From Winogradskyella ludwigii (lineage in GTDB: Bacteria > Bacteroidota > Bacteroidia > Flavobacteriales > Flavobacteriaceae): DNA of 64,000 nucleotides. Below are positions 9,323 through 17,607 of the stretch, piece after piece. The DNA lies in NCBI RefSeq assembly GCF_013403985.1, contig NZ_JABFDF010000001.1, forward strand, positions 62,001 to 126,000, written 5' to 3'. The notes beneath the pieces are model-generated. The model was not told where the DNA came from and did not search any database. It worked only from the letters and a program-made list of their open reading frames with translations. Every line of letters begins with the position of its first letter. The first letter of the stretch is position 1. Both the position numbers and the translations under genes were made by a program.

Positions 9323-9470
9323 ACTAGACAACAAAATCACTTAGTTAGGTCATTGTAAACCAAGAGCGGCAATCTTGTAAAACATCCAATTCAGTTTCAT
9401 AGTTTTATTGATGCGTGCTTCATCTTTAATTTATCTAGCAGAAAAATAGAATCTATTAACAACTACACTA

Positions 9471-9887
9471 TTAAAATGAATGACTAGAAAGGTAACTTTG
9501 TAATATTAAGGTTGCACTAATCTCATCTACCAATGCTTTGTTACGTCTCTGTTTTTTCTTTAGTCCGCTATCAATCATCGTTTGAAATGCCATTTTTGAA
9601 GTAAAACGTTCATCTACACGATCTACAGAAATCTCAGGCATGGCTTTTTCTAATTGTACTAAAAACTTCTGAATATAGACTTCACTTTCTGAAGCTGTAT
9701 TATCCATTTGTTTAGGCAAACCAACTACAATTTTGTCAACGTTTTCTTTTGAAACATATTCTTTTAAAAACTGAAGAAGATCTTTAGTTTCTACAGTAGT
9801 AAGTCCGGATGCTATAATTTGCATTTCGTCAGTAACGGCTAAACCTGTTCGTTTTGTACCATAATCAATAGCTAAAATTCTTCCCAT
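9471..9887 (-). CDS. ruvX: Holliday junction resolvase-like RuvX (YqgF)
   Basis: RNase H-fold nuclease of the YqgF/RuvX family, linked to Holliday-junction resolution and to rRNA processing. The 138-residue protein shows the first catalytic Asp in AIDYGTKRTG, the IVVGLPKQMD strand, and VDERFTS with the conserved D-E-R. A longer reading frame extends to 9935, but the extra residues (MRSILIIIWYYITFVA) are not family-like. A promoter -7 box lies inside that extension, so the ATG at 9887 is chosen. Confidence 0.93.
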   Translation of the reverse strand: MGRILAIDYGTKRTGLAVTDEMQIIASGLTTVETKDLLQFLKEYVSKENVDKIVVGLPKQMDNTASESEVYIQKFLVQLEKAMPEISVDRVDERFTSKMAFQTMIDSGLKKKQRRNKALVDEISATLILQSYLSSHSF

Positions 9888-9892
9888 AGCAA

Positions 9893-9900
9893 CAAAGGTA
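9893..9900 (-). promoter_or_regulatory. -7 promoter box of ruvX (probably leaderless)
   Basis: TACCTTTG on the minus strand matches TAnnTTTG exactly. It ends only 5 nt before the ruvX ATG, so transcription would begin at or near the start codon. No clear -33 TTG at the expected spacing was found. Confidence 0.5.
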
Positions 9901-9930
9901 ATGTAATACCAAATAATTATTAAAATAGAC

Positions 9931-10930
9931 CTCATAAAAAAAACGCCTCTTTATAAAAAAGAAGCGTTTTTTTAATATTTGTATAAACCAATCTAACTTT
10001 ACGATTATATCCCTCTAAAAACAAATCATGTTGTTAACTATTATTAAGACACTACATTTTCAGATAGGTCACATTTTATTTTAGTTCATTACAAAATAAT
10101 AGAAATAATTCTTCCCAAAACAACAAATCTGATGCTTAATCAAATACATATTGAAACTGATCTCATAAAAAAAACGCCTCTTTATAAAAAAAGAAGCGTT
10201 TTTAAATATTTGTATAAACCAATCTAACTTTACGATTATATCCCTCTAAAAACAAATCATGTTGTTAACTATTATTAAGACACTACATTTTCAGATAGGT
10301 CACATTTTATTTTAGTTCATTACAAAATAATAGAAATAATTCTTCCCAAAACAACAAATCTGATGCTTAATCAAATACATATTGAAACTGATCTCATAAA
10401 AAAAACGCCTCTTTATAAAAAAAGAAGCGTTTTTAAATATTTGTATAAACCAATCTAACTTTACGATTATATCCCTCTAAAAACAAATCATGTTGTTAAC
10501 TATTATTAAGACACTACATTTTCAGATAGGTCACATTTTATTTTTAATTCATTTTAAAATACTAGTAATAATGTTTTCCTTAATAGCAAATATGATTCAT
10601 TATCAAATACATATTGAAATTGACTTCATAAAAAAAAAAAAAAAAACGCTTCTTTACAAAAAAGAAACGTTTTTAAATCAATCAATCTTACAATACGATT
10701 ATATCCCTTTAAAATAAATCATGTTGCTAATTGTTATTAAGACCCTACGTGATCTGATGGGTCACATTTTATTTTTAATTGATTACATAAAATGAAAACT
10801 CCCCATTATAAGGGGAGAGGAGTTTTCGGAATTAGCTATTAATTAAATTCATAGATATTTAAAAATCAATGTATTCAACACCATTAAGACACTACCTTTT
10901 TCCTTAAAGTCACATATTTTTCAAAAAACT
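9931..10930. repeat. 231-bp tandem repeat array with a hairpin in each unit
   Basis: Units start at 9931, 10162, 10393 and 10625 (spacing 231, 231, 232 bp), followed by a decayed fifth partial unit. Units 1 and 2 are nearly identical. Unit 3 is identical to them until about 10530 and then drifts; unit 4 is shorter and divergent. Each unit opens with a hairpin flanked by A- and T-runs (9938-9972, 10169-10203, 10400-10434, 10642-10674) and holds a box TTAAGACACTAC followed about 13 bp later by GTCACATTTT. The fifth copy of that box (about 10893-10920) lies directly upstream of dapD. No coding sequence is convincing here; the 75-codon frame at 10490 follows the repeat. Confidence 0.85.
10794..10827. 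terminator. Fifth hairpin of the array, with unrelated stem sequence
   Basis: GAAAACTCC (10794-10802) pairs with GGAGTTTTC (10819-10827). Alternatively CTCCCC (10799-10804) pairs with GGGGAG (10812-10817). The hairpin occupies the place where the array predicts one, but its stem sequence differs completely from the other units. Confidence 0.6.
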
Positions 10931-10954
10931 TTTTAGCTTCAACTATTATAAAAG

Positions 10955-10962
10955 TATCTTTG
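10955..10962 (+). promoter_or_regulatory. -7 promoter box of dapD
   Basis: TATCTTTG matches TAnnTTTG exactly and lies 22 bp before the dapD ATG. A -33 element at the standard spacing is not obvious. Confidence 0.55.
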
Positions 10963-10984
10963 AAAATAAAATTCAAAAGAAAAG

Positions 10985-11800
10985 ATGAAACAACTACAAT
11001 CTACAATAGAAAATGCTTGGAACGATCGTTCGCTTCTAACTAATCAATCAACTATCGATGCCATAAGAAGCGTCGTAGATCTTTTAGACGCTGGCGAGTT
11101 ACGTGTAGCAGAGCCAACGGCAAATGGATGGCAGGTAAATGAATGGGTAAAAAAAGCAGTTGTTTTATATTTCCCGATTCAGAAAATGGAAACTTTTGAA
11201 GTTGGTATTTTTGAATATCATGACAAAATTCCATTAAAGAAAAACTATGCCGAACGTGGTATTAGAGTTGTACCTAATGCAGTAGCAAGACACGGATCAT
11301 ATATTTCTGCTGGCACTATTTTAATGCCAAGTTATGTAAATATTGGTGCTTACGTAGATGAAGGCACAATGGTAGATACTTGGGCAACTGTTGGTAGTTG
11401 TGCACAAATTGGCAAAAACGTTCACCTTTCTGGAGGTGTTGGTATTGGTGGTGTTTTAGAACCCTTACAAGCCGCTCCTGTAATTATAGAAGATGGCGCT
11501 TTTATTGGTAGTCGTTGTATTGTTGTTGAAGGTGTGCGTGTAGAAAAAGAGGCTGTATTAGGTGCGAATGTAGTTTTAACTATGAGTACAAAAATTATTG
11601 ATGTTACTGGAGATGAGCCTGTAGAAACAAAAGGTGTTGTTCCTGCACGTTCTGTAGTAATACCAGGAAGCTATACTAAAAAGTTCGCGGCTGGAGAATT
11701 TCAAGTGCCATGTGCTTTGATTATTGGGAAACGTAAAGAAAGCACCAATAAAAAGACATCGCTTAATGATGCTTTACGTGAGTATGATGTGGCTGTTTAA
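10985..11800 (+). CDS. dapD: 2,3,4,5-tetrahydropyridine-2,6-dicarboxylate N-succinyltransferase
   Basis: This enzyme transfers succinyl from succinyl-CoA to tetrahydrodipicolinate in the succinylase branch of diaminopimelate and lysine synthesis. The 271-residue protein has the helical N-terminal domain and then a left-handed beta-helix of hexapeptide repeats (residues about 105-215), including VPNAVARHGSYI, GAYVDEGTMVDTWATVGSC and EDGAFIGSRC. The C-terminal PCALIIGKRKE segment is typical. The family works as a trimer in the cytoplasm. It is transcribed away from ruvX and has its own promoter; the partner lysA lies far away at 58184. Confidence 0.96.
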   Translation: MKQLQSTIENAWNDRSLLTNQSTIDAIRSVVDLLDAGELRVAEPTANGWQVNEWVKKAVVLYFPIQKMETFEVGIFEYHDKIPLKKNYAERGIRVVPNAVARHGSYISAGTILMPSYVNIGAYVDEGTMVDTWATVGSCAQIGKNVHLSGGVGIGGVLEPLQAAPVIIEDGAFIGSRCIVVEGVRVEKEAVLGANVVLTMSTKIIDVTGDEPVETKGVVPARSVVIPGSYTKKFAAGEFQVPCALIIGKRKESTNKKTSLNDALREYDVAV

Positions 11801-11817
11801 AAGAATATTATTCTGTG

Positions 11818-11871
11818 GTTAATTCCTGAAATTAGAAGCTGATATCATCAGATCCATAATCAGGAATTAAC
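11818..11871. repeat. Nested inverted repeat after dapD
   Basis: A perfect 12-bp inverted repeat, GTTAATTCCTGA at 11818-11829 and TCAGGAATTAAC at 11860-11871, encloses a second one, CTGAT at 11839-11843 and ATCAG at 11847-11851. It starts 17 bp past the dapD stop. It could end the dapD transcript or be a palindromic intergenic element; the T-run expected of a classical terminator is weak. Confidence 0.6.
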
Positions 11872-12013
11872 TTGGTTTAATCATAAATCTATCAATAAAC
11901 CCTGTGTATAATGCAAACTTTCTAGACAGTATCGTTGATATGTGTTTGGTTATAGGTTGCTATAAGGTATTAAAAAAATAAGTTTATAGTATATTTACTG
12001 AAATCAATGAATA

Positions 12014-12925
12014 ATGCCAAATAAAATACGTCGATCCATATTAAGACAGTTAAGAAAAATGCGGTTTTTACCTTCTAAACTGTATGTGCATTTCCATTAT
12101 GAATACTTTTCAGGCAAAAAATTAGATTTAAATAATCCAAAAGATTTTAATGCCAAAATTGAATGGTATAAGGTTTTTTACCGTCCAAAAATTCTAAATC
12201 AATTAGTAGATAAATATGCTGTCAGAGCTTATGTCGAAGAAAAAATTGGTGCACAATATTTAAATGAAATTTATGGTGTTTATGATAAACCAGAAGCTAT
12301 TCCTTTTGAAGATTTACCAAACAAGTTTGTAATAAAAGCGACACATACAAGCAGCCATAATCTCATTGTTTCTGATAAGGAAAAGCTTGATAAAACTAAA
12401 GCCATAAAGAAAATTGGAAAATGGTTAACTAAAAACCAATATTATAGAATGGGACAAGAATGGGCGTATAAAGATGTGCCACCCAGAATAATAATTGAAA
12501 AATTTTTAAAGGAAGATGATAAAAGCACCTTAACGGACTATAAGTTTTACTGCTTTAACGGCATTCCTAAATTTATAGATGTACATATAGATAGAGACGA
12601 AGACCATAAACAAGGTTGTTTTGATTTAGAATTTAATTTATTACCTTTTGGAAAAAGTAAAACCTACAAAACAATTTCGGCCGGAATCCCAAAACCTACT
12701 AACCTTAAAGAAATGGTAGATTTATCTGTGATTTTATCTAAGAAACTCCCTTTTGTTAGAGTAGATTTTTACTCCGTTAATGGAAAAACGATATTTGGAG
12801 AAATGACGTTTTATCCATCTGACGCTAGAAAAGAATTTTATCCAGACCAATACAATACCATTATTGGAGACTATTTTAAATTACCCATTTTGGAAAACGG
12901 CAAAAACGTAATTACTGAATTTTAA
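12014..12925 (+). CDS. TupA-like ATP-grasp family protein
   Basis: Protein of 303 residues of the TupA-like ATP-grasp family, found in capsule and polysaccharide clusters and thought to form amide or similar bonds to surface polymers. Visible features are the early NPKDFNAKIEWYK block, the ATP-binding strand FVIKATHTSS near residue 110, the DYKFYCFNGIPKFIDVHIDRD block near residue 180, and the metal-binding end VRVDFYSV followed by FGEMTFYP near residue 277. It opens the glycan island and is followed after 33 bp by a Stealth gene. The acceptor molecule cannot be read from sequence. Confidence 0.8.
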   Translation: MPNKIRRSILRQLRKMRFLPSKLYVHFHYEYFSGKKLDLNNPKDFNAKIEWYKVFYRPKILNQLVDKYAVRAYVEEKIGAQYLNEIYGVYDKPEAIPFEDLPNKFVIKATHTSSHNLIVSDKEKLDKTKAIKKIGKWLTKNQYYRMGQEWAYKDVPPRIIIEKFLKEDDKSTLTDYKFYCFNGIPKFIDVHIDRDEDHKQGCFDLEFNLLPFGKSKTYKTISAGIPKPTNLKEMVDLSVILSKKLPFVRVDFYSVNGKTIFGEMTFYPSDARKEFYPDQYNTIIGDYFKLPILENGKNVITEF

Positions 12926-12958
12926 GAACGTTCATTTAATTCAATTTTATTATAAATT

Positions 12959-13900
12959 ATGACAGAAGGTAGTATTGAACAAAATGAGATTGATGCCGTA
13001 ATTCTTTGGGTAGATGGAGATGATGAAAATCATAAAGCCAAAATGTTACCTTATATAGAAGATAAAACGAAGCTTAAATCTGTAAAATTTAGAACGCGTT
13101 ACAATCAGGTTAATGAAATTAAATTTACTATTGATTCTATCTTAAAATATGCACCATATATTAGAAATATTCATATTATAACAGATAACCAAACACCCGA
13201 TTTTTTAAAAAATAGAAACGGAGATACTTACAACAAAGTTTCTATCGTTGATCATACGGTTGTTTTTCAAGGTTATGAAGAGTATTTACCTACTTTTAAT
13301 TGCAGACCAATTGAAACCTGTTTGTACAGAATTCCTAATTTAGCTGAGCACTTTATTTATTTTAATGATGATTTCTTTTTAATAAACGATACAAAGCCTA
13401 CTGATTTCTTTAAAGACGGACTTCCTATTTTAAGAGGGAAATGGCTAAAGTTTGATAAAGATATCTTTTATAAAAAATTTAAAAAACCAAGAGTTGGACA
13501 TAAATCTATTCAACAAAATGCGGCTAGACTAGTTGGTTTTAATAAGTATTACAATTTTAAGCACACTCCTCACCCACTAAGAAAATCGACTTTTGAAAAC
13601 TATTTTAAGGCCAACGAAAATGTTCTTGTCGAAAATATAAAACATCGGTTTAGAAAAACAAGTCAGTTTACACCTCAAGGATTAGCCAACCATTTAGAGA
13701 TAAAAAATAAAACGTGTTATTTTAAAGATGATTTACAGTTAATGTATTTTAGATCTTATAAAAAACCGTTGTATTGGTATAGATTCAATTTAGATGTGAA
13801 GACTAAAGGAAAATTATTCTTAGGGCTTCAAAGTTTAGATCGTAGTCCGCCTCAAATTCTGGCGTATATATTAAATTGGTTAGAAAAACGAATGTCATAA
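12959..13900 (+). CDS. Stealth-family sugar-phosphate transferase
   Basis: Protein of 313 residues of the Stealth family, which transfers hexose-1-phosphate units in capsule synthesis to give phosphodiester-linked glycans. The first conserved region reads DAVILWVDGDD at residues 12-22. The second reads RYNQVNEIKFTIDS, then HIITDNQTPDF. The third contains HFIYFNDDFFL near residue 133, with the acidic pair expected to bind metal. A later His-rich region (FKHTPHPLRKST) is also family-like. The next gene starts 13 bp downstream. Confidence 0.87.
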   Translation: MTEGSIEQNEIDAVILWVDGDDENHKAKMLPYIEDKTKLKSVKFRTRYNQVNEIKFTIDSILKYAPYIRNIHIITDNQTPDFLKNRNGDTYNKVSIVDHTVVFQGYEEYLPTFNCRPIETCLYRIPNLAEHFIYFNDDFFLINDTKPTDFFKDGLPILRGKWLKFDKDIFYKKFKKPRVGHKSIQQNAARLVGFNKYYNFKHTPHPLRKSTFENYFKANENVLVENIKHRFRKTSQFTPQGLANHLEIKNKTCYFKDDLQLMYFRSYKKPLYWYRFNLDVKTKGKLFLGLQSLDRSPPQILAYILNWLEKRMS

Positions 13901-13913
13901 ATTAATCACGTGT

Positions 13914-14993
13914 ATGCCTTATAAATTTTTAATATATATTTCTTACAGTTATGCTTTACCTATAGGCAATCCTTTAGAAAAGGAAATCTTAAGCAGAGGA
14001 GACACTGTAATGTGGTACAGTGATCTTAAAGATGGCAAAGAAGCATTGAAAGGAAAGGCTAATGTTTTAAGCACTATACAGGATGTTGTAGCCTATAAAC
14101 CTGATATTGTTTTAACAGCAACCAATGATGTCCCTGATTTTATTACAGGACTTAAAGTACAAATATTTCATGGTTTTTTAGCTCAAAAAAGACCCTCTAA
14201 AAAACACATTTTCAGCGAATTTAGAATTCGTGGTTTCTTTGATTTATACTGTACACAAGGTCCAAGTACCACGTCTATTTTTAAACAACTAGAGAAAAAA
14301 CATAAACACTTTAAGGTAACTGAAACAGGTTGGAGTAAAGTTGATCCTCTTTTCCCTATTAGTAATCAGAAATCAAACCATAAACCAAAAATATTAATAG
14401 CTTCTACGTTTACAGAAAGGTTGAGTCTCGCTTTTGATGAAACCGTATTTAATGAAATTAAGAAATTATCTCTAACAGATAAATACACATTTGATATGGT
14501 ATTGCATCCTAAAATACCTGACGACATAAAAAACAAATGGAAATCACTTGAGAATGCGAATTTCACGTATCACAATACGACCAACCTCATTCCAATATTC
14601 CAACATTCTGATATTTTATTCGCAGACACCACTTCTGCTATTCAAGAGTTTTTATTACAAAAGAAACCTGTAGTGAGTTTTAAACATACATTTAATCATG
14701 ATTATTTAATTCATGTAGACAAAGCAGCTCAACTAGAAGAGATGTTTAACTACGCGCTAAGCTACCCTGAAGATTTAATAAAAAAAATAGACCCTTTTAT
14801 TAAGAATTTACATCCGTATCAGGACGGCAAATCAAGTAAGCGTGTTATAGAGACCTGTATTTCATATTTACACGAAGACAAAAGTCATTTAAAAAACAAA
14901 CCTATCAATTTAATTAGAAAGTATAAAATAAGAAAACGTCTGGGTTATTTTACTTGGAAGAGCTACTCAAAACCCTATACTATAAAGAAATAG
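13914..14993 (+). CDS. CDP-glycerol glycerophosphotransferase-like protein
   Basis: Protein of 359 residues resembling the CDP-glycerol:poly(glycerophosphate) glycerophosphotransferase family. Supporting motifs are QIFHGFLAQKRP near residue 83, a GT-B-like second half with KPKILIASTF, the VLHPKIP motif near residue 198, and SDILFADTTSAIQEFLLQKKPV near residues 233-254, which corresponds to the nucleotide-binding SD-x-SS-x-x-E region of the family. It probably forms a phosphodiester bond on a surface polymer; the true donor is unknown. Its 3' end overlaps the convergent GT2 gene by 14 bp. Confidence 0.72.
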   Translation: MPYKFLIYISYSYALPIGNPLEKEILSRGDTVMWYSDLKDGKEALKGKANVLSTIQDVVAYKPDIVLTATNDVPDFITGLKVQIFHGFLAQKRPSKKHIFSEFRIRGFFDLYCTQGPSTTSIFKQLEKKHKHFKVTETGWSKVDPLFPISNQKSNHKPKILIASTFTERLSLAFDETVFNEIKKLSLTDKYTFDMVLHPKIPDDIKNKWKSLENANFTYHNTTNLIPIFQHSDILFADTTSAIQEFLLQKKPVVSFKHTFNHDYLIHVDKAAQLEEMFNYALSYPEDLIKKIDPFIKNLHPYQDGKSSKRVIETCISYLHEDKSHLKNKPINLIRKYKIRKRLGYFTWKSYSKPYTIKK

Positions 14994-15819
14994 TTGCATC
15001 TTTTTTAATGCCAAATTTGGTGTAAGTAGATTTCTCTTGTTTAGTGTTTTTTCTAATTTGCTTGTTTATTTTAAGAGCTTCTTCATTTTTATAAGGCCGT
15101 TCATGATGTAAATGCACACAAATGGCACTATAACGAATCTGTAAAAATTTAACACCGTTATACATCATTCGCTCACCCACTTCTCTATCCTCTCCTCCAT
15201 ATTTCATACGCTCGTCAAAACCATTTACTGCTAGAATATCGTTCTTCCAACAAGACACATTCATGCCATCAAAAGTGGCTTTTGTTGGAGTTATGAAATT
15301 TAAATACTTTGCCTTTGTATTAGACTTTGTAAGCTTGTTCATTTTAAACGTTTTTGGCTGTCCTTGAGCTATAAGCCAATCCTTTTCAAAACAGTTTTGC
15401 TGTCTAATTACTTGTTCATTTACTTCCCTAGAAACTACATCTGTTAGTTTAAAGTATCCACCAGAAAGTGCCTGTTTTAAATGCCTTAATTTTAAATGTG
15501 TTTCAACAAAATCTTTACGAGCAATACAATCTCCATCTGTAAAAATTAAATAGTCAGCGTTTGAAGCTAAAATGGCTTTATTTAAAATTTTTGTTTTCTG
15601 AAAACCGTTATTTTCCTGCCAAACATGAACAACTTTCAGGTCTGAGTGTTCAGAAAATTCATTTATAACAGTTTTCGTTTTTTCATCAGAACCATCATCT
15701 GCAATAATAATTTCAAAGTTCTTAGTCGTTTGAATATCAAAACTGAGCAATACCAGCTTAAGCCATTCTGGTTTATTAAAGGTGCTTACAATTATTGTTG
15801 CTTGTAGATTAGATTGCAT
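14980..15819 (-). CDS. Glycosyltransferase family 2
   Basis: Inverting GT-A glycosyltransferase of 279 residues. The N-terminus shows the GT2 start TIIVSTFNKPEWL, a nucleotide-binding IIADDGSDEKT at about residue 40, and the metal-binding FTDGDC (DxD-like) near residue 94. A later GGEDREVGERM motif near residue 210 resembles the catalytic ED motif of the galactosyltransferase-type C-terminal segment. No membrane anchor is seen, so it acts on the inner face of the cytoplasmic membrane. It faces left, in contrast to its neighbours, and diverges from the next GT2 gene across 40 bp. Confidence 0.88.
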   Translation of the reverse strand: MQSNLQATIIVSTFNKPEWLKLVLLSFDIQTTKNFEIIIADDGSDEKTKTVINEFSEHSDLKVVHVWQENNGFQKTKILNKAILASNADYLIFTDGDCIARKDFVETHLKLRHLKQALSGGYFKLTDVVSREVNEQVIRQQNCFEKDWLIAQGQPKTFKMNKLTKSNTKAKYLNFITPTKATFDGMNVSCWKNDILAVNGFDERMKYGGEDREVGERMMYNGVKFLQIRYSAICVHLHHERPYKNEEALKINKQIRKNTKQEKSTYTKFGIKKDATISL

Positions 15820-15859
15820 TTAGCAAAAATACTATTTTTACAGCATTGAAATCAATAAG

Positions 15860-16618
15860 ATGCTGAAACTGTCTGGAGTCATTATTACTTTTAATGAAGA
15901 ACGGAACATTGAACAATGTTTAGCGTCTTTAGTTAATGTCGTGGATGAAATTATCGTTGTGGATTCGTTTTCTACAGACAACACTAAAACCATTTGCGAA
16001 CGGTTTAACGTCAAATTTATTGAACAAAAATTCTTAGGTTATATAGAACAAAAGAATTTTGCCTTATCACAAGCAAGCTATGACCATATTGTATCTTTAG
16101 ATGGTGATGAGGCTTTATCTGAAACATTACAGCAATCTATAATTGACCTAAAATCTAATTGGAAATTTGATGGTTATTATACTAATCGTTTTAATAACTT
16201 TTGTGGACAATGGATAAAGCATTCTGATTGGTATCCTAATAAAAAGCTACGTGTTTTTGATAAACGAAAAGCTTCTTGGACAGGTCATAAAATCCATGAA
16301 ACTATTAGTTTTAATTCTAATAATTCAAAATCAGGACATCTAAAAGGAGATATTTTACATTATACGTATCAAACCTATTCTGAATTTAATCTAAAAACAG
16401 AATATTTTTCATCGCTATCGGCACAATCTTATTTTGAATTAGGAAAAAAAGCACCAATTTGGAAAATTATATTGAATCCAACATGGGCTTTTTTTAAAAC
16501 TTACTTTTTAAGATTAGGTATTTTAGATGGCTTTAATGGTTATATGATTGCAGTACAAACAGCAAATATCACATTTTTGAAATACTCTAAATTAAGAGCA
16601 CTTAACAACGAAAAATAG
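15860..16618 (+). CDS. Glycosyltransferase family 2 (WaaE/KdtX-like)
   Basis: GT2 enzyme of 252 residues of the lipopolysaccharide core glycosyltransferase type. It has SGVIITFNEERNIEQCLAS at the start, EIIVVDSFSTDNT near residue 32, SLDGDEALS (the metal-binding DxD) near residue 77, and the WYPNKKLRVFDK block near residue 128 that is typical of WaaE/KdtX relatives. The C-terminal 60 residues include a hydrophobic stretch (WAFFKTYFLRLGILDGFNGY). Likely role: adding a sugar to lipid A-core. Its end lies 3 bp from the convergent kinase gene. Confidence 0.87.
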   Translation: MLKLSGVIITFNEERNIEQCLASLVNVVDEIIVVDSFSTDNTKTICERFNVKFIEQKFLGYIEQKNFALSQASYDHIVSLDGDEALSETLQQSIIDLKSNWKFDGYYTNRFNNFCGQWIKHSDWYPNKKLRVFDKRKASWTGHKIHETISFNSNNSKSGHLKGDILHYTYQTYSEFNLKTEYFSSLSAQSYFELGKKAPIWKIILNPTWAFFKTYFLRLGILDGFNGYMIAVQTANITFLKYSKLRALNNEK

Positions 16619-16621
16619 TTT

Positions 16622-17383
16622 CTATTTCCAGAACTTAAGTAGTTTCTTTAACTTTTTTTTACGCTCTATTTTTCCTCTAAAAAGTTGTACTTCTTTCCAC
16701 ATTAAATTAAAAACCTCTTCATAAGATTTCCCATAACATTTAGCATACTCATCACTCATTATCTCAACCATATGCTTGTATTTGGATAATCTTGCAAAAT
16801 TTTTCATTCGCGCATTAAAATCCATCGAAACAAATTGCATTCGGTTTAAATCAACGAGATAAAATTTATAAGTATTATTATCCGTAGTTATTAAGGTATT
16901 TCCTGGAGAATGATCCAAAAAATTAATTCCCTTTTCATGCAAATCAAAAGTAAATCTTGTAAAAGCTCTCAAAATAGGGTCGTAATTAGGATAATTAAAA
17001 TCTGTAATTAATTCTCTATACGTTAAATCGCATTCTAAATGTTCTGAAATATAGTAGCTCTTATTAAACAAAAAGCTCGATGTATATTCATAATATGCAA
17101 CAGGTTGTGGAGTGCCAACACCTAGGTTCTGAAGTTCTTTTGCATACTCAAAAGAGCGCTGTGCTTTACTTTTTCGTAAAAACCGATAAGCAATCTGATT
17201 GATGACATTTGGTACTCTAAACGACTTTACATTGAGTGTTTTCTCTTCAAGCTTAAAAAGCTTTAAAGAATTCCGCTTTTGATTACCGTAATCTTCGCCT
17301 TTAGAATCATAATTGGTTATAATATCGTCTAAAAACCCTTCATGTGGTCTAAAATTATCGTGTATGTTTTTTGTTCTATTCAC
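16622..17383 (-). CDS. Kdo/WaaP-type lipopolysaccharide core kinase-like protein
   Basis: Protein of 253 residues with the small-molecule kinase fold used by Kdo kinase and WaaP/InaA proteins. Visible are NVKSFRVPNVINQI (with the likely ATP-binding Lys), a helix with RSFEYAKELQNLGVGTPQPVA, the hinge-like YISEHLE, the catalytic loop LDHSPGNTL near residue 135, and FYLVDLNRMQF, which supplies the metal-binding Asp. It probably phosphorylates a sugar of the lipopolysaccharide inner core. A TAnnTTTG-type box (TATTTTTG, minus strand, 17463-17456) lies about 70 bp upstream. Confidence 0.82.
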   Translation of the reverse strand: MNRTKNIHDNFRPHEGFLDDIITNYDSKGEDYGNQKRNSLKLFKLEEKTLNVKSFRVPNVINQIAYRFLRKSKAQRSFEYAKELQNLGVGTPQPVAYYEYTSSFLFNKSYYISEHLECDLTYRELITDFNYPNYDPILRAFTRFTFDLHEKGINFLDHSPGNTLITTDNNTYKFYLVDLNRMQFVSMDFNARMKNFARLSKYKHMVEIMSDEYAKCYGKSYEEVFNLMWKEVQLFRGKIERKKKLKKLLKFWK

Positions 17384-17607
17384 TACGTGCTATTCAACGA
17401 TTTTGAAACTACTTAATTACTTCTTTGTAGAGATCTTATACGTGGCATTAGATCACAAAAATAGTCATATTTATATATTCCATTCTTTATTTACAAATTA
17501 AATCCGAAAGGCTGTTTCCTTTAAATCAAGTAGTTTTTATAACTCAGCTTCATATTGCCTTAAATTATAAAATCATTATCTTAAATTTACAGTAAATAAA
17601 ACTTCAA

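Noticed and set aside
9888-9935. N-terminal extension of RuvX
   Set aside because: The -7 promoter box lies inside it, and the family sequence begins at MGRILAIDYG.
10490-10717. 75-codon open frame inside the tandem array
   Set aside because: It runs through the repeat and a poly-A stretch, has low-complexity Lys runs and no family likeness, and intact counterparts are lacking in the other units.
9931-10930. CRISPR array
   Set aside because: Units are 231 bp and homologous along their whole length, with no unique spacers and no cas genes nearby.
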